The notes below the pieces were generated by a model. The model did not search any database. It was given only the letters and a program-made list of their open reading frames with translations, and was not told the origin of the DNA. Positions 6,089 through 8,506 of a stretch of DNA of 8,506 nucleotides are shown here, in pieces. A program made the position numbers and the translations under genes. This stretch comes from an uncultured Clostridium sp. Lineage in GTDB: Bacteria > Bacillota > Clostridia > Lachnospirales > Lachnospiraceae. The DNA lies in assembly GCA_900544905.1 (NCBI GenBank), contig UQXF01000115.1, positions 1 through 8,506 of the forward strand, read 5' to 3'. Each line of letters begins with the position of its first letter. Position 1 is the stretch's first letter.

Positions 6089-7606
6089 TCATTCATTAGA
6101 TACTATATAAACCAAATTATTTGTACTTCCCTGACTTTTAATGTACCCGGTGTCCATTAATAATTTCATGTACCTTCTGGTAGTAGCTACAGATTTACCA
6201 CTTATTTGTCTTGCTATCTCTGGTGTAATTTCTCCATTTTCTTCAATATATTTAATTATATCCTGCACCTTAACAAACTCTTTTTTAGACAAAACTTCGC
6301 TCATAACTTCGCTCAAACTTCGCTCACTTTTTTGATTAAAGTTCGGAGTCTCGCTCATTTCTGCTACTGTTTTTAACATTAAAGTCACCTGATTCAACAT
6401 TGTATTCTCTATTAATTCCGGCCTTATCCAACCCTCGTTTTCCCATGCTTTAAGAATAGCAGGAAATCCAGAACCAGCATTGTCACCAAATCCAATCATT
6501 CTAAGCATCGTCTGCATACGTGGATTTCTTGGTTTGGAATTGCCTCCACGGAAAATATCTTCAATTGGAAGTTTTAGTATGCCAGGATTTGTAAATTCAA
6601 ATCCGTCTGAACGTTTTATTATTTTTAATGTTCCAGCATCTAACAAATAGTCCGCATGTATAATTAAATTAACAAAAGCTTCCCTGACCGCTTTATGAAC
6701 AGGTGTCTCATCAATCCGTTGCATTCCTTCCAGCTTAAACGGTTTCTTCAAATCAGCAGTAAGTTTTGGTGTCACCTTGGTAAAAAAATTAAAAAGGTTA
6801 TTTTCCCATGTTCCGTCATAAGTAATACGGTCATTCCACCTGATTTCCGATGTAACCTCACTTTCATCACGATAATCCATAAAGACATTATCAAACTCAT
6901 CACGTATGGCAAGCCCATCTCCAAACATCATAAGACCTGCAAGCGTTAGTCCCTCTTTACCTTCTCTCCGGTCTTTTCTGTATCCACCAAGCTTTTCAAG
7001 AAATGATTTATCATCAAGAGAATTCCACACATGTTCCATATTTCTGATTTCAAAAACGTTCCGATATTTCCTTAACGTTTCCTTGTCAATATCATCCATG
7101 GTGTAATACTCTAAAATCATACCATCATTGCCATCCGGATTCTGGTCACGAATCATGCCACGAACCTCATGCCCTGTCGCATGATAGTCACCTTCATGAT
7201 TTCTCTTATAAGTACCTTTGTATGGATTTTCCCCAACATATACGGGACGCATTTTATAATCAGCCCGAGGAACCCTGATGACTATCAGACTGATTCCATT
7301 TTCTTCGACAATAAATACATCTTCATCTTTCAGAATATTGACATTTACCTTACTGCCATTGATAGTATTCCAAAAGTCTTCTATCTGTTTCTTGGGATTC
7401 TCAATTCCCTGTATAATAAATCTTTCTTCCGGAAGTTTCTTTTTCTTATCTTCATCCACTCCAAGAAAAATATAACCACCCATTGTATTTGCGAAGGCAG
7501 AATATGACTCATATACAGACTTTGGCACATTATTTTCTGCTTTTTTACATTCCACATCTACTTTTTCACCTTTATAAATAATCTGCTTTAATTCCTGCAT
7601 ATCCAT
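6089..7606 (-). CDS. AlbA_2 (Schlafen-type) / GHKL ATPase-like / winged-helix protein
   Basis: This 505-residue protein starts with an AlbA_2 domain (about 10-150; core YESYSAFANTMGGYIFLGVDE, 32-52), related to the nucleic-acid-binding core of Schlafen proteins. A HATPase_c_4-like region follows (about 300-410): HKAVREAFVNLIIHADY with Glu309 and Asn313 in the N-box, FTNPG (338-342), KPRNPRM (358-364) and GDNAGSGFPAI (374-384). Residues about 443-505 look like a winged helix (EITPEIARQISGKSVATTRRYMKLL). Members are usually annotated as putative transcriptional regulators or ATP-binding proteins; some relatives lie in defence or mobile regions, but their biochemistry is poorly known. ATG 7606 follows AGGTGG at 6 nt; a second ATG two codons on is an alternative. 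A short Ser-Glu repeat lies in the linker before the winged helix. Nearest upstream gene is 203 nt away. Role unproven: regulator or stress/defence factor. Confidence 0.85.
   Translation of the reverse strand: MDMQELKQIIYKGEKVDVECKKAENNVPKSVYESYSAFANTMGGYIFLGVDEDKKKKLPEERFIIQGIENPKKQIEDFWNTINGSKVNVNILKDEDVFIVEENGISLIVIRVPRADYKMRPVYVGENPYKGTYKRNHEGDYHATGHEVRGMIRDQNPDGNDGMILEYYTMDDIDKETLRKYRNVFEIRNMEHVWNSLDDKSFLEKLGGYRKDRREGKEGLTLAGLMMFGDGLAIRDEFDNVFMDYRDESEVTSEIRWNDRITYDGTWENNLFNFFTKVTPKLTADLKKPFKLEGMQRIDETPVHKAVREAFVNLIIHADYLLDAGTLKIIKRSDGFEFTNPGILKLPIEDIFRGGNSKPRNPRMQTMLRMIGFGDNAGSGFPAILKAWENEGWIRPELIENTMLNQVTLMLKTVAEMSETPNFNQKSERSLSEVMSEVLSKKEFVKVQDIIKYIEENGEITPEIARQISGKSVATTRRYMKLLMDTGYIKSQGSTNNLVYIVSNE
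6294..6326. repeat. Triplicated 10-bp repeat (ACTTCGCTCA) inside the AlbA_2 gene
   Basis: Exact copies start at 6294, 6306 and 6317, at spacings of 12 and 11 bp. A degenerate fourth (TCTCGCTCA) ends near 6357. It encodes the SERSLSEVMSEVLS linker (residues 427-440). The 11-bp step is not a codon multiple, so adding or losing that unit would shift the frame ahead of the winged helix, while the 12-bp step would not. Confidence 0.85.
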
Positions 7607-7809
7607 CGACCGCCACCTACTTTCTGTTTCTCACTTTTCCAATCATCAATCCCATACTTTACCATAAGTTTTTAGGTTTTCTGAAAACTCTTCAATTCTT
7701 GAGTTTCTTAAAAATGCATATGGCAATATTATCTGCGCTAACAACAATAACAAAATTCTTCATACATTCATGGTTCATAACAAACTGGTCAGACCGTTTT
7801 CTTAAACAA
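7607..7809 (-). other. 203-bp spacer with small open frames and dyads upstream of the AlbA_2 gene
   Basis: No strong promoter was found. On the - strand there are two overlapping short open frames. One runs 7778-7692 (28 codons, containing MKNFVIVVSADN). The other runs 7753-7646 (35 codons, ending NLKTYGKVWD). Neither has a ribosome site. Two small inverted repeats lie here: GTTTTCTGAAAAC at 7676-7688 and an imperfect GAAAACTC/GAGTTTC pair at 7683-7707. These could be an operator or a weak terminator for the gene on the right. None is conclusive. Confidence 0.35.
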
Positions 7810-8458
7810 CTAAGCAGTTAATAATTGAAGATATTCCCGTCCCAAGGAAGTTATTTTATATGTATCCGAAGTATATATCTTTTTCAACCTGGGTAATTTA
7901 ATGTCTTTGGGTCTGCTTTTTTTCTTTTCTTTTTCAACATCCTGTAAATACTTTACTATTTTCTCTAGATTGTCATCATGAATTTCCTCATTTTTACTTT
8001 GCAACAAACCAAATCTCTCCAGCTTTTCCCTAACAAATCTTAACTGTTCATAAGTAATAGCTAAATCAGCTATAATACCATGAGCAGTCTCATCTGAAGC
8101 AATCGAATACATCCTAAGTACCCTTATATCCAAATCACTTAACTGCGCCAATGTTTTAAAAAACATCAATGCCAAATCTTCATTAGTATTATCACTTTTA
8201 ATCAAATTAATATACCCATTTACATTATAATCCACTTTCTTTTCCTGAATTTCATCTACAATCTGGTCCAATAGCATTTCTGAAATATTAGTCAGATAAC
8301 GATGTGTTTCTTCATTATTCTCTAATTGTAATAAGCGGGCTTCTATTTCATTCTGTTTTTCTTTAAGTTGAAAAAATGTTCTATTAATATTCCGTTCTAA
8401 TCTATTTTGCTTATACGCAAGACGAATACTATTAATTCTTGGACACACTGCTCCAATA
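7810..8458 (-). CDS. Partial protein of unknown function with helical N-terminal part (5' end lost at adapter)
   Basis: The genuine part is 215 codons from ATT at 8457-8455 to the TAG at 7812-7810. The frame stays open into the adapter, so the true start is beyond the contig. Visible residues about 10-55 are strongly helical and charged (LERNINRTFFQLKEKQNEIEARLLQLENNEE), consistent with a coiled coil. A helical middle part follows (YLTNISEMLLDQIVDEIQEKK, FKTLAQLSDLDIRVLRMYS). Near the C-terminus, YEQLRFVREKLERFGLL and YKITSLGREYLQLL have the look of a winged-helix unit. The first visible residues, IGAVCPRINSI, might be the end of a hydrophobic stretch, but too little remains to judge. I do not recognise a named family. 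It is on the same strand as the AlbA_2 gene, 203 nt upstream of it; co-transcription is possible but unproven. Confidence 0.7.
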
Positions 8459-8506
8459 CTGTCTCTTATACACATCTCCGAGCCCACGAGACTCGACGTC
8501 ATCTCG
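8459..8506. other. Illumina Nextera adapter contamination (not genomic)
   Basis: Positions 8459-8477 are the 19-base Tn5 mosaic end as used in Nextera libraries (CTGTCTCTTATACACATCT). Positions 8478-8492 (CCGAGCCCACGAGAC) are the read-2 adapter arm, 8493-8500 (TCGACGTC) fill the i7 index slot, and 8501-8506 (ATCTCG) begin the P7 side. On the - strand this translates to the artefact peptide GSEMCIRDS, which would be wrongly fused to the N-terminus of the last gene. Confidence 0.98.

Noticed and set aside
7607..7659. 25-codon leader frame (MVKYGIDDWK...) overlapping the AlbA_2 start
   Set aside because: It lacks a ribosome site, and its end simply reads through the AlbA_2 start region in another frame.
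7782..7800. Terminator after the right-most gene (AAAC-GGT/ACC-GTTT dyad)
   Set aside because: The stem needs a bulge and a 3-nt loop, and there is no T-run on the - strand; it is too weak to call.
8459..8477. Tn5-type transposon end marking a mobile element
   Set aside because: It is followed directly by the read-2 adapter arm, an index and P7 bases, so it is library construction sequence. No transposase is present.
8459..8502. N-terminal MTSSLVGSEMCIRDS extension of the right-most gene
   Set aside because: It is the translation of the Nextera adapter; the genomic frame begins at 8457.

Overview
This looks like an assembled contig from a low-to-moderate GC Firmicute, most likely a gut Lachnospiraceae-type Clostridium. 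That placement rests on AGGAGG-like ribosome sites, a near-consensus sigma-A promoter, and the protein types: DUF454, YgbA-type, CydDC-like ABC half-transporters, DUF6429 and AlbA_2/GHKL proteins. It is inference; there is no rRNA or marker gene. Both contig ends look like assembly breaks. The left end lies inside a tandem repeat. The last 48 bases (8459-8506) are Illumina Nextera adapter, not genome.

Left edge (1-381, + strand): the 3' end of a gene for a repetitive, probably coiled-coil protein of unknown function, built from 45-bp (15-residue) units. It converges on the next block, and two hairpin terminators (396-421 and 431-477) sit between them.

Centre-left (511-5012, all - strand): a compact operon read right to left. 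It runs from a sigma-A promoter with a downstream palindrome, through a small DUF454 membrane protein, a cysteine-rich YgbA-type protein (the family named for a nitrogen-oxide-stimulated promoter in E. coli), and two ABC half-transporters joined by an ATGA overlap, to the bidirectional terminator at 431-477. The two ABC proteins probably form one CydDC-like heterodimeric exporter. The neighbourhood suggests a role in thiol, heme or nitrosative-stress homeostasis, but no substrate can be read from the sequence.

Centre-right (5099-5995, - strand): a DUF6429-GNAT fusion acetyltransferase with its own terminator.

Right (6089-8458, - strand): an AlbA_2 (Schlafen-type)/GHKL-ATPase-like/winged-helix protein with a short repeat in its linker. 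Next comes a 203-bp spacer holding possible remnants of a small gene, then a 5'-truncated gene of unknown function that runs into the adapter. This end has an accessory-region character. No tRNA, rRNA, insertion sequence, integrase or CRISPR array was seen.
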